33,304 nucleotides of DNA from Allopusillimonas ginsengisoli. Lineage in GTDB: Bacteria; Pseudomonadota; Gammaproteobacteria; Burkholderiales; Burkholderiaceae_B. The stretch covers positions 1 to 33,304 of the forward strand of contig RAPG01000022.1 in assembly GCA_005239165.1 (NCBI GenBank). Direction: 5' to 3'. Shown here piece after piece: positions 1-7,277 of this stretch (the stretch's first letter is position 1; each line of letters starts with the position of its first letter). The notes below the pieces were generated by a model. It saw nothing but the letters and a program-made list of their open reading frames with translations, did no database searches and was not told the DNA's origin. Made by a program: the position numbers and the translations under genes.

Positions 1-60
1 TGCGAGTTTGCTGCTCGTCACATCAACTTAGCCACAAACTCTACAACGACTTGTGCCTAA
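1..60 (+). CDS. IS3-family transposase OrfB, C-terminal tail (partial)
   Basis: Frame 1 is open from the window edge and ends in TAA at 58-60. It encodes about 19 residues beginning CEFAARH, which resembles the end of IS3-family (IS407-like) OrfB proteins, where a P-x-E-F-A motif sits close to the C-terminus. The stop lies just inside the terminal inverted repeat, as is usual for these elements. The DDE catalytic core would lie to the left of the window, so activity cannot be judged. The call rests mostly on the adjacent inverted repeat, because the peptide alone is too short to be diagnostic. Confidence 0.55.
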   Translation, partial: CEFAARHINLATNSTTTCA

Positions 61-77
61 ATCTTGGGGGCAGGTCA
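1..77 (+). mobile_element. Right end of an IS3-family insertion sequence
   Basis: Read on the minus strand from base 77, the sequence begins TGACCTGCCCCCAAGATT and continues with TTAGGCACA. The element at the other end of the window starts at 33077 with TGACCTGCCCCCAAAGTT and continues with AGGTACA. The first 14 bases are identical and the rest aligns with one gap. That is the pattern of imperfect IRL and IRR in the IS407 branch of IS3. The orfB tail running toward it fixes the orientation: this is the right end of a plus-strand element lying mostly outside the window. Confidence 0.75.
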
Positions 78-126
78 CTTACGGGAGGACATGCACTTCC
101 AGGAGTGCGCCCATGCCGGGAGCACA

Positions 127-169
127 ACGTCAATCGGGCTGCCTGAGGCAGCCCGCCTTGACCTGACGT
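127..169 (-). terminator. Hairpin downstream of the region 1 operon
   Basis: A perfect 9-bp stem, CGGGCTGCC at 135-143 and GGCAGCCCG at 147-155, has a 3-base loop. It is nested in a second dyad, ACGTCA at 127-132 and TGACGT at 164-169. It lies about 40 bases past the stop codon of the last gene of the minus-strand operon (209). No strong U-tract follows on that strand, so it may act as a barrier or 3'-end stabiliser rather than a classic intrinsic terminator. Confidence 0.55.
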
Positions 170-208
170 GCAGTGAAGCCATACTGCTCGGGGCAACACG
201 GAGCGCCT

Positions 209-1366
209 TTAAAGAGTCTCTTCGAGGCCCAATATAACCGTACTCTGCGAAGACAGCACCCCGCCGTTACCGTGCGCAAGTGCAACCCGCGGCCGAACCA
301 CCTGCCTTTCACCACACTCGCCTCGAAGTTGGCGAATTGCCTCGATCAGCAGCATCAAACCGTACATGCCCGGGTGGCAATATGAAAGCCCGCCACCATT
401 GGTATTTACCGGCAAGACGCCTCCCGGCGCAATACGCCCGTCGCTGACGAAGACTCCGCCCTCGCCCTTCTTGCAAAACCCCAAGTCCTCTAGAAAGAGA
501 ATGACATTAATGGTAAACGCGTCGTACAGCATGACGACATCCATGTCCTTGGGACCAAGTCCCGCCGCGTGTAAGGCCGCCGCGCCGGATTGTTTCGCCC
601 CTGTCTCGACCAGATTGGGCATATTCGAAATCGTCAGGTGCGTAGTATGGTGGGCCGCCCCAAGAATGAATACGGGCGGTTTTCTCAGTGATTGGGCTCG
701 CTGCGCCGATACCAGGACAATGGCGCCTCCGCCATCCGTCACAAGGCAGCAATCGCGTACCGTTAGCGGATAACTGACCATGCGGGAGGAAAGCACGTCT
801 TCAACCGTCAGTGGCGTTTTTTCCCACGCCGCAGGATTAAGCAGCGCCCATTCACGAGCAGCCACAGCAACCTCGGCCAATTGCTCGCGTGTCGTGCCGA
901 ACTCGTACATATGGCGTGCGGCCGCCAACGCATAGGCGCTTACTGGCAGCACTGGCCTTAGGGGCGACTCGAACGGATTCCATTCTGGTCTACTGGCCGA
1001 TTTTCGGCCGACTGAGCGCTGGGTGCTGCCATACGCAATCACGGCAACTTCGCAAACTCCCGCGTCAATTGCTGCCTGCGCCCGAGCCAGATGCAGCAGA
1101 AACGATGAACCACCCACCGAAGTCGATTCTATATAAGCATCGGGACACATCAAATATTCGGCTAATGCGAGGCCCGCCATGCGGCTTTGCGTGGTCGCTG
1201 CAAAAATCCCATCGACATCAAGCAGCGACAGGCCGCAATCGTCCAGCGCGCGCGTTACCGCCTGCGCCATCAGGTCTATGGGCGTCGTACCGGCCGCAAC
1301 CACTCCCAAGTCGGACTCCGCTATACCTACAATGGCCGCCGCGCCCCTTTTCACTTTAGGACTCAT
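209..1366 (-). CDS. SCP-x/Ltp-type thiolase-fold protein, probable retro-aldolase or thiolase-like
   Basis: This 385-residue protein has the thiolase fold of the sterol-carrier-protein-x/lipid-transfer-protein class. The nucleophilic Cys expected around residues 83-87 is absent: the segment reads TSVGGSSFLLHLA. The C-terminal motif is HGNGGVLSSQ rather than the CxG of thiolases. The region YDAFT (281-285) through the glycine-rich NTNGGGLSY (321-329) resembles Ltp2-type steroid aldolases, where two tyrosines catalyse C-C cleavage; Y281 and Y329 are candidate equivalents. The ATG overlaps the upstream DUF35 stop (ATGA), so translation is coupled. The gene follows MaoC and DUF35 genes, the partners of Ltp2-type aldolases. 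Known: such aldolases need a DUF35 partner. Inferred: this protein cleaves a beta-hydroxyacyl-CoA. It could instead be a divergent thiolase. Confidence 0.8.
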   Translation of the reverse strand: MSPKVKRGAAAIVGIAESDLGVVAAGTTPIDLMAQAVTRALDDCGLSLLDVDGIFAATTQSRMAGLALAEYLMCPDAYIESTSVGGSSFLLHLARAQAAIDAGVCEVAVIAYGSTQRSVGRKSASRPEWNPFESPLRPVLPVSAYALAAARHMYEFGTTREQLAEVAVAAREWALLNPAAWEKTPLTVEDVLSSRMVSYPLTVRDCCLVTDGGGAIVLVSAQRAQSLRKPPVFILGAAHHTTHLTISNMPNLVETGAKQSGAAALHAAGLGPKDMDVVMLYDAFTINVILFLEDLGFCKKGEGGVFVSDGRIAPGGVLPVNTNGGGLSYCHPGMYGLMLLIEAIRQLRGECGERQVVRPRVALAHGNGGVLSSQSTVILGLEETL

Positions 1367-1743
1367 AATGTCTCCGCAAGCTTAAAAACTGGGTAAAACT
1401 CGCCCTCATCATCTATCGCTCGCAGAAACTGCACTCGCGCCCCGATCTTTACCTGATCAGGCACAACCCCTTCAACACGGCTCATCAAGCGAAACCCCTC
1501 ATCGCAATCAATGAGCGAGACGTTGTAGGGCTCAGTGTTCTTTGCGTTTATCGTCGTAACGCTATACACCGTACCCATCCCCTTCGAGACACGCCATTCC
1601 AGCGGCCCTGTGCCTGTGTAGGGGCAGATTTCGCGCGGATAGAACACGGGCCGGTCAGCCTGAATGCTGTACTGATAGGCAAGTTGCCCTTTGCCAAGAT
1701 AGGACTGATACACCGCTAGGACAGACAAGGTTTGCTCACTCAT
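1363..1743 (-). CDS. DUF35 (OB-fold) acyl-CoA-associated protein with degenerate zinc ribbon
   Basis: This 126-residue protein matches the small OB-fold DUF35 family that pairs with SCP-x thiolases and aldolases. Typical members carry a rubredoxin-like ribbon with two C-x2-C knuckles before the OB fold. Here only one recognisable knuckle cysteine remains (C40 in REICPYTGTG), and the others are replaced, so zinc binding is unlikely. The OB part (about 50-125) includes GMGTVYSVTTI and ends in FYPVFKLAETL. Its start overlaps the MaoC stop and its stop overlaps the Ltp start, both by 4 bases, which suggests fixed stoichiometry with both neighbours. In steroid degraders DUF35 is often fused to the MaoC protein ChsH2; here it is separate. 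Its likely role is docking or stabilising the Ltp partner. Confidence 0.85.
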   Translation of the reverse strand: MSEQTLSVLAVYQSYLGKGQLAYQYSIQADRPVFYPREICPYTGTGPLEWRVSKGMGTVYSVTTINAKNTEPYNVSLIDCDEGFRLMSRVEGVVPDQVKIGARVQFLRAIDDEGEFYPVFKLAETL

Positions 1744-2210
1744 GCATCAGCCTCTTCTTCATAGACCATGGAGATGCTCTCAGCGACCATGGCGGGCTTC
1801 GCTTCCCCTTCTATTTCCATAACATTCGAGAAAGTAAGGCGCCAGGCGCCGTGCATCGGCTCCGCCTTCTCCAGGCTGCGGTGCAAGCGAATACGAGAGT
1901 CGCATAGAACGGGTGATACAAAACGCACCTTGTTCAGCCCGTAATTGATTCCTTTGCCGCGCCGACGTATCTTGAGCGTCTGTGCGCCAAGCGCAGTAAT
2001 CAGAGACAACGTCAATTGTCCATGGGCAATAGTTTTACCCTGCGGCAATTCACGTCGCGCCCGTTCCAGATCAACGTGAATCCAATTGCGATCACCCGAA
2101 ACCCGGGCAAAATCATCGATCATCCCCTGATTGATCGTGGTCCACTCGCTCGTGCCGAGCGCTTTGCCTTCGTATGGCAAGATATCAACAGGAAATTCGA
2201 CTTCTGTCAT
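1740..2210 (-). CDS. MaoC-like (hot-dog) enoyl-CoA hydratase
   Basis: The product is a 156-residue single hot-dog domain. The hydratase-2 motif is clear: SGDRNWIHVD at about 38-47, with D40 and H45 the expected catalytic pair, followed by IAHGQLTLSL. The family adds water to trans-2-enoyl-CoA. The frame stays open further upstream, but ATG at 2208-2210 is preferred because it overlaps the preceding gene's stop as ATGA and begins the conserved fold immediately. Together with the two following overlapping genes (DUF35, Ltp) it forms a hydratase plus aldolase set, comparable with ChsH1/ChsH2-Ltp2. The substrate is unknown. Confidence 0.88.
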   Translation of the reverse strand: MTEVEFPVDILPYEGKALGTSEWTTINQGMIDDFARVSGDRNWIHVDLERARRELPQGKTIAHGQLTLSLITALGAQTLKIRRRGKGINYGLNKVRFVSPVLCDSRIRLHRSLEKAEPMHGAWRLTFSNVMEIEGEAKPAMVAESISMVYEEEADA

Positions 2211-3202
2211 AGCGTGCTCTCCACAAGGGTCGACGACGAGCAAATTGCGTCCAGGCGTTTGGTGATGATATCTTCCGCTCCCTGCACAATGCGTGAAATA
2301 AGCGCCTGGCAACTTGGAATATCGTTAATCAGCGCCTGCGCCAGCCCCACCGTCCAGATGCCGGCATTAATGTCGCCTTCTTCATAAACGCGTCGTCCTT
2401 TCGCTCCAGAGACCACAGGCCCAATATCCTGAATGCCAAGGCCTTTTCTCTCTAGTTCAAGGACGGCTTCAGCGACCTGATTCCGTGCTACCCGGCTACT
2501 ATTGCGAAGACTGCGTAGAATCACGCAAGTATCGCGTTCGGACTGGGCGACAATCGCCTCCTTCACCCTATCGTGAATTGGCGCTTCTTTTGTGCACATA
2601 AAACGAGTGCCCATATTGATACCTTCAGCACCAAGCGCTAATGCGCCAACAAGCGAACGCTCATCGACCATGCCGCCAGAAGCGATCACCGGGATTCTCA
2701 ACCGACTAATAGCGGTAGGAATCAGAATAAAGTTGGGTATGTCCTCTTCGCCAACATGCCCCGCGCATTCGAAACCATCGATACTGATAATGTCAGCGCC
2801 CAGTTCCTGGGCTGTCAGCGCATGCGGCACAGTAGTGCATTTGTGTAGTATGGTGATGCCAGCCTCTTTGAGCTTGGCAATATGCCCGCCAGGATTGCTA
2901 CCGGCAGTCTCCACAATTTTGACACCAGAGTCGATGATCGCCTGTCGATAGTCATCATAGGGAATAGGCTTGAGGGTCGGTAAAATGGTTAGGTTCACAC
3001 CAAAAGGTTTGTCTGTCATTGAGCGCACACGGGCGATCTCGTTGACCAGGGCTTTCGGCGAAGGCTGTGTAAGCGCGGTAATAATCCCCAGCCCGCCTGC
3101 ATTCGACACTGCAGCGGCCAACTCGGCATAACTGACCCACTGCATTCCGCCCTGCACAATCGGGTGCTCAATGCCCAACATACGGGTAATCTTCGTTTCC
3201 AT
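2207..3202 (-). CDS. FMN-dependent nitronate monooxygenase-like (NPD/IpdC-type) oxidoreductase
   Basis: This 331-residue TIM barrel belongs to the 2-nitropropane dioxygenase family. Visible motifs are the N-terminal HPIVQGGMQWVS (13-24), the active-site segment GFECAGHVGE with H149, the FMN phosphate motif IASGGMVD (173-180) and MGTRFMCTKEA (197-207). Nitronate detoxification is the textbook role. Inside a CoA-transferase, crotonase and thiolase operon, however, the better analogue is IpdC, an acyl-CoA redox enzyme of this family encoded next to ipdAB in steroid ring degradation. It starts 11 bases after the CoA-transferase B stop, and its stop overlaps the MaoC start. The family is certain; the specific reaction is inferred from context. 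Confidence 0.87.
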   Translation of the reverse strand: METKITRMLGIEHPIVQGGMQWVSYAELAAAVSNAGGLGIITALTQPSPKALVNEIARVRSMTDKPFGVNLTILPTLKPIPYDDYRQAIIDSGVKIVETAGSNPGGHIAKLKEAGITILHKCTTVPHALTAQELGADIISIDGFECAGHVGEEDIPNFILIPTAISRLRIPVIASGGMVDERSLVGALALGAEGINMGTRFMCTKEAPIHDRVKEAIVAQSERDTCVILRSLRNSSRVARNQVAEAVLELERKGLGIQDIGPVVSGAKGRRVYEEGDINAGIWTVGLAQALINDIPSCQALISRIVQGAEDIITKRLDAICSSSTLVESTL

Positions 3203-3213
3203 AATGGTTTTCC

Positions 3214-3882
3214 TCAGGATATTTGATATGGGGAACAGTCCGGTGCAAGCGTAAGCCTGGCTTCAGTCATGTCCTGGAGCGCTCTTAAATCCAGGTTTGG
3301 CACTATCCTGTCCACAACCAGCCCTTGAGGCGTAACCCTCAATTGCGCATAGTTGGTGTAGATCCGGCTCACGCAGGCCAAACCAGTGATCGGATAAGTG
3401 CAGCGAGTCAAGATGCGTGCCGAACCGTCTCTCTGGCAATGCTCCATCAGCGCCCAAATCTCTTTGGCGCCTGATGCCAGGTCCATCGCACCACCCACGC
3501 CAGGCACCTGGTCCGAATTGGGCACCGACCAGTTGGCCAGATCACCGTTTTCCGCTACCTGGAATGCACCCATGCAGGCAATATCGATATGGCCGCCCCG
3601 TATCATCAAGAATGAATCGCTATGGCTAAATACCGATGCGCCAGGCCTGAGGGTGACGAACTGCTTGCCGGCGTTGACCACGTCGGGGTCTTCTTCGCCG
3701 GGCTCAGGCTGGGGTCCCAGCCCGAGCAAGCCTTGTTCGCTATGCAGCAGCACTTCCCTTTCTTCGGGCATGAAATCGGCGATCTTCGTTGGCAGGCCTA
3801 TGCCAAGATTTACGTAACTGCCCTCTGGAATATCCATCGCCGCAATACGTGCAATCTGCTCACGCGTCAGTCCCTGTTGCAT
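3214..3882 (-). CDS. 3-oxoacid (3-oxoadipate-like) CoA-transferase subunit B
   Basis: This 222-residue family I CoA-transferase beta subunit moves CoA from a donor thioester to a 3-oxo acid through a glutamyl-CoA intermediate. The nucleophile is E49 in LLHSEQGLLGLGP; most PcaJ/ScoB proteins read SENG, so Asn is replaced by Gln next to the catalytic residue. Further family segments are NAGKQFVTLRPGAS, ADSF-like SDSFLMIRGGHID, GGAMDLASGAKEIW and CTYPITGLACVSRIYT. It resembles PcaJ/CatJ more than ScoB. Its first 16 bases overlap the end of subunit A, so the two are co-translated. No other 3-oxoadipate pathway gene is present, so another 3-keto acid is the likely substrate. Confidence 0.9.
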   Translation of the reverse strand: MQQGLTREQIARIAAMDIPEGSYVNLGIGLPTKIADFMPEEREVLLHSEQGLLGLGPQPEPGEEDPDVVNAGKQFVTLRPGASVFSHSDSFLMIRGGHIDIACMGAFQVAENGDLANWSVPNSDQVPGVGGAMDLASGAKEIWALMEHCQRDGSARILTRCTYPITGLACVSRIYTNYAQLRVTPQGLVVDRIVPNLDLRALQDMTEARLTLAPDCSPYQIS

Positions 3883-4544
3883 GCAACCTCCACGACTCTA
3901 TTAACAAATATTCCTGGGGTGATGATATGCTCGGGATCGATTTCGCCCACCTCAACCGTTGCAGCAACCTGCGCAATGGTAAGCTTGGCAGCCCCTGCCA
4001 TGACAGGGTTATTGATACGGGCGCCACGGTGATAGATTAGGTTACCCAGGCGATCGCCCTTGGCGGCCCGAATCAGCGCCACGTCCCCAACCAGCGGCTG
4101 CTCCAGCACATATAATTGGCCATCAAGCTCGCGGGTTTCCTTGCCTATGGCCAGCTCGGTTCCCGCGGACGTGCGAGTATAAAAGCCGCCGATGCCGGCA
4201 GCGCCCGCTCGTATGCGCTCCGCCAACGTGCCCTGCGGCACGAGTTCCAGCTCCAACTTCCCGGCGTGATAAAGCTCATCAAAAATACTGTCGCCATACA
4301 ACCCGCGAGGAAAAGAACAAATGAATTTACGAATCAGATTTGCCTTGAGCATTTCTGAGACAACATCTTTGCCTGTGGTGGCATTGTTGGCCACAATGGT
4401 CAGATCCTTTACACCCAACTCCAACACGGCACGCAGCAATTCCGCAGGGCGACCCGAGGTGCCAAACCCGCCGACCAATACGACCGCCCCATCCTGGATT
4501 CCCTCTATGGCGCTGGCCAGACCTTGTACTCGTTTATCAATCAT
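3867..4544 (-). CDS. 3-oxoacid (3-oxoadipate-like) CoA-transferase subunit A
   Basis: This 225-residue alpha subunit of a family I CoA-transferase has the CoA-binding glycine loop LVGGFGTSGRPAELL at about 23-37. It also has the PcaI-like segments NNATTGKDVV and FICSFPRG, plus ELELVPQGTLAERIRAGAAG. Length and motif order are normal for PcaI/CatI. It pairs with the overlapping downstream subunit B. It lies 2 bases after the SDR stop, so it belongs to the same transcript. An acid brought in by the Bug receptor could be activated here using succinyl-CoA or acetyl-CoA; alternatively the pair could release a free 3-keto acid at the end of the pathway. Confidence 0.9.
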   Translation of the reverse strand: MIDKRVQGLASAIEGIQDGAVVLVGGFGTSGRPAELLRAVLELGVKDLTIVANNATTGKDVVSEMLKANLIRKFICSFPRGLYGDSIFDELYHAGKLELELVPQGTLAERIRAGAAGIGGFYTRTSAGTELAIGKETRELDGQLYVLEQPLVGDVALIRAAKGDRLGNLIYHRGARINNPVMAGAAKLTIAQVAATVEVGEIDPEHIITPGIFVNRVVEVACNRD

Positions 4545-4546
4545 GA

Positions 4547-5443
4547 TCAGTCCAGGTCGTTGCCACGCATGTCGGCATTGCGCCGGGCGCGCGCCGCCAA
4601 ATCCGTCAAAACCGCCCCAATCTGACGCGGATCGTCCATCGGGTCGGCGCAGGGCCCACGATGCCAGCCTTCCATGACCGCCAAAATGCCTCCACCCGCC
4701 TCAAACACCCGGCCCGTTACGTCCGTGCTTGCTTCGCCGGCCAGCCAGACGACAGTGGGAGCAATCCATCGCGGATCGCGCTTGGCGATTTCTTCTGGCG
4801 TTCTCTCACGCAGGTTATCGGTCATACGAGTTTGGGCATGCGGCGAAATCGCATTGACCGTAACGCCGTAACGCGCAAGCTCGCGCGCGGCAATAATGGT
4901 GAAGCCGGCAATGCCGGCTTTGGCCGCGCCATAGTTAGATTGGCCGATATTGCCAAACACGCCAGATGACGATGTGGTATTGATAATTCGCGCGTTAACC
5001 GGCTCGCCTGTTTTCTTGCTTAGCGCCCGCCAGTACACAGCCGCGTGATGCGCCGGTGCAAAGCTGCCCTTCAAGTGGACCTTGATAACGGCGTCCCATT
5101 CTGACTCTTCCATGTTCACGATCATGCGATCGCGCAGGATTCCCGCGTTATTCACCAGAACATCCAGCCGCCCGTAATGGGAAACTGCCGCGTCAATCAA
5201 CCGTGAAGCGCCTTGCCAGTCGCTTACGTCATGGTAATCGGCAATAGCGTCGCCGCCGGCCGCGCAAATCTCGTCAACAACGCTCTGCGCAGCGCTTGTG
5301 TCGGCGCCATGCCCTTCACGCGTGGCGCCTATATCGTTGACCACCACCTTGGCGCCGTGCTCTGCGAGCATCAGCGCATATTCGCGCCCTATTCCACGGC
5401 CTGCGCCCGTGACAATCACTACTCGATCTTGACAGACTTTCAC
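4547..5443 (-). CDS. SDR-family (3R)-hydroxyacyl-CoA dehydrogenase-like, multifunctional-enzyme type
   Basis: This 298-residue classical short-chain dehydrogenase has the cofactor motif TGAGRGIG at 12-19, NNAG at 98-101, serines at 158-160 and the catalytic Y171-x3-K175 (SNYGAAKAG). Residue D37 after the second beta strand (VVVNDIG) favours NAD. The extended C-terminus (about 245-298) and the segment NDIGATREGHGADTSAAQ are features of the hydroxyacyl-CoA dehydrogenase part of peroxisomal-type multifunctional enzyme 2 and its bacterial relatives. Expected reaction: oxidation of a 3-hydroxyacyl-CoA to 3-oxoacyl-CoA. It sits between the crotonase (3 bases upstream) and CoA-transferase A. The exact substrate is unknown. 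Confidence 0.87.
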   Translation of the reverse strand: MKVCQDRVVIVTGAGRGIGREYALMLAEHGAKVVVNDIGATREGHGADTSAAQSVVDEICAAGGDAIADYHDVSDWQGASRLIDAAVSHYGRLDVLVNNAGILRDRMIVNMEESEWDAVIKVHLKGSFAPAHHAAVYWRALSKKTGEPVNARIINTTSSSGVFGNIGQSNYGAAKAGIAGFTIIAARELARYGVTVNAISPHAQTRMTDNLRERTPEEIAKRDPRWIAPTVVWLAGEASTDVTGRVFEAGGGILAVMEGWHRGPCADPMDDPRQIGAVLTDLAARARRNADMRGNDLD

Positions 5444-5446
5444 CAG

Positions 5447-6241
5447 TCATTCCTCCCATGAATTAAATACGGGCAGACGCTTCTCGACAAATGCCGCAAC
5501 TGCTTCCTTATGATCTTTAGTGCCAACACAACGAACATGCCGAAACGATTCCTCATCCAGCATCCTAGCAAGTGACAAATCCATTGCCTGATTCAGGTTT
5601 TCTTTCAAATAACCTATGGCAATTCGGGGACCAGCGGCCATGCTTGCCGCCATCTCGTGCACGCACGCTTCGAGCTGATCAGGATCAAGTACTCGGTTAA
5701 CCAAGCCGATACGCAATGCTTCATCGGCCAGCACAATGGTCGAGGTAAGATAAAGCTCACGCGCCCTAGCCATACCAACAAGACGAGGCAAGAAGTAATG
5801 GCCGCCGAAATCACCAGATAAACCCACGTTCATGAAACCCGTCGACAGTTGCACGCTCGTGTCGGCGATGCGAAAGTCGCAAGCCAGCGCAAACGACAAG
5901 CCAGCACCCACAGCCTGGCCGCGCATCATCGCTATAGTGGGTTTATGCATGCCATGCAGCATCTCGCTGATTCGCGCACGACTGCGCAACCGGGCGACAC
6001 GATCTTCAAAGGACAACTTCTCTACCGTCCCTGCCATACGTTTTACGTCTCCTCCTGCACAAAATGTGTCCCCGGCCCCCGTCAGCACAACGACACCAAT
6101 GGCAGGGTCCCGTTCAGCGTCATCCAGCGATGCCAGCAAACTATCGTAAAGTGCGGGCGAAAGCGCATTCTTACGCATTCGTCGATTAAGCGTTAGCGTG
6201 AGTACGCCACTCGCCTTCTCAATCAGCAACTCTGACTCCAT
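5447..6241 (-). CDS. PaaG-like enoyl-CoA hydratase/isomerase (crotonase family)
   Basis: This 264-residue crotonase has oxyanion-hole motifs CAGGD (61-65) and GQAVGAG (108-114). Both glutamates of classical hydratases are missing: S116 stands where GGGCE has Glu, and F136 where QPE has Glu. Instead GLSGD ends in D144 before FGGHYFLPRLVGMARA, which closely matches E. coli PaaG (GLVPD-SGG, catalytic Asp136). PaaG-type enzymes isomerise rather than hydrate, for example ring epoxide to oxepin-CoA or cis/trans-3-enoyl to trans-2-enoyl-CoA. Isomerisation, possibly of a cyclic or unsaturated acyl-CoA, is therefore more likely, with hydration left to the MaoC protein. It is the first enzyme gene after the Bug receptor. 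Confidence 0.87.
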   Translation of the reverse strand: MESELLIEKASGVLTLTLNRRMRKNALSPALYDSLLASLDDAERDPAIGVVVLTGAGDTFCAGGDVKRMAGTVEKLSFEDRVARLRSRARISEMLHGMHKPTIAMMRGQAVGAGLSFALACDFRIADTSVQLSTGFMNVGLSGDFGGHYFLPRLVGMARARELYLTSTIVLADEALRIGLVNRVLDPDQLEACVHEMAASMAAGPRIAIGYLKENLNQAMDLSLARMLDEESFRHVRCVGTKDHKEAVAAFVEKRLPVFNSWEE

Positions 6242-6263
6242 TTTTTTCTCCCTGCATTCGATG

Positions 6264-7235
6264 CTATTTATTGCTGGATGCGGCTTTTTCTATAAGAGCC
6301 TCCATCCTGTGGCGTTCCAGCGTTGCCGTCTCTTTGGCATAGGCGGAATACTCTTCAGGCCCCATGTGCTTCACCACAACACCGTTGAGCTCTGCCATCT
6401 TGATGAATTCGGGGTCACTCAAGGCCGCGCTGAAGGCCGCATCCAGCTTGGCAACGATTTTTGGGTCCATACCGGCTGGCCCCACGAGGCCGAACGGCGC
6501 CTTCGCAACGACATCAAAGCCGCTCTCTTTTAGCGTTGGCACATCGGGAAAGTCTGCAAGGCGTTCATCAGATATGGCGGCTAACACACGAATGTCACCC
6601 TTTTCGATAAAGGACACCAATGCGCTGGAGCCAGTACCTGCCACGACATCCACCTGGCTTCCCAAGACTGCGGGAATAACTTCTGCCGCCCCTTTGTATG
6701 GCACATGCGTGAATTTGAAGCCACCCTTTTCCGAAAACTCTTCCATTGACAAGTGAGGGGTACTGTATATTCCTGGCGTACCGTACGTCATGCCAGGATT
6801 CACTCTTGCGTGGCCGACGAAGTCCTTGACCGTTTTCCATTTCGCATCGCTGCGCGTAGCAATCACATAGGTGTAATCCACGAGCGAAGAAATATAGGTA
6901 AGATCCTTGATCGGATCGAACGACATCTTCTGGATAACAGGCTGCCGAAAAATCCCGACCGGCACAATACTCAGGCTATACCCATCGGGCCGTGCAGTCG
7001 TCATCCTGATGGCGCCCATTGTGCCGTTCGCACCTGGCTTGTTTTCAATAACCACTGCTTTCCCCAAGCTGGACTCCACTATCCTGGCAAGGCTGCGAGC
7101 CACGATATCCGTAACTCCTCCTGCCGTATAGGGCACTGTAATGTGTATAGGCTGCGCAGGAAACTCTTGTGCATGAGCCGAGGTTCCGAGTACTGCAGCA
7201 ACAAAAAACGACAATATCCATTTGTGCGTCATCAT
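6264..7235 (-). CDS. Tripartite tricarboxylate transporter substrate-binding protein (Bug family)
   Basis: This 323-residue periplasmic receptor has a Sec signal peptide (about 1-23, cleavage near AHA-QE). The mature protein starts with the family pattern FPAQPIHITVPYTAGGVTDIVAR, in which PYTAGG..D lines the carboxylate pocket. It then has VIENKPGANG (61-70) and the PADVVVGT-like GSQVDVVAGTG. Bug proteins bind small carboxylates and deliver them to TctA/TctB, which are absent from this window, so this is an orphan receptor. Two adjacent ATGs (7235 and 7232) are possible starts; a GGAG lies upstream. It is second in the operon, 42 bases after marR and 22 before the crotonase, so its ligand is probably the pathway substrate. 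Confidence 0.93.
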   Translation of the reverse strand: MMTHKWILSFFVAAVLGTSAHAQEFPAQPIHITVPYTAGGVTDIVARSLARIVESSLGKAVVIENKPGANGTMGAIRMTTARPDGYSLSIVPVGIFRQPVIQKMSFDPIKDLTYISSLVDYTYVIATRSDAKWKTVKDFVGHARVNPGMTYGTPGIYSTPHLSMEEFSEKGGFKFTHVPYKGAAEVIPAVLGSQVDVVAGTGSSALVSFIEKGDIRVLAAISDERLADFPDVPTLKESGFDVVAKAPFGLVGPAGMDPKIVAKLDAAFSAALSDPEFIKMAELNGVVVKHMGPEEYSAYAKETATLERHRMEALIEKAASSNK

Positions 7236-7277
7236 TCATATCTCCATATGGTTTTTAAAAGTAAAACTGGAAAGCGC

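Noticed and set aside
2207..3202. Nitroalkane/nitronate detoxification
   Set aside because: Only the family name supports this. All neighbours handle acyl-CoA, and no nitro-compound genes are present.
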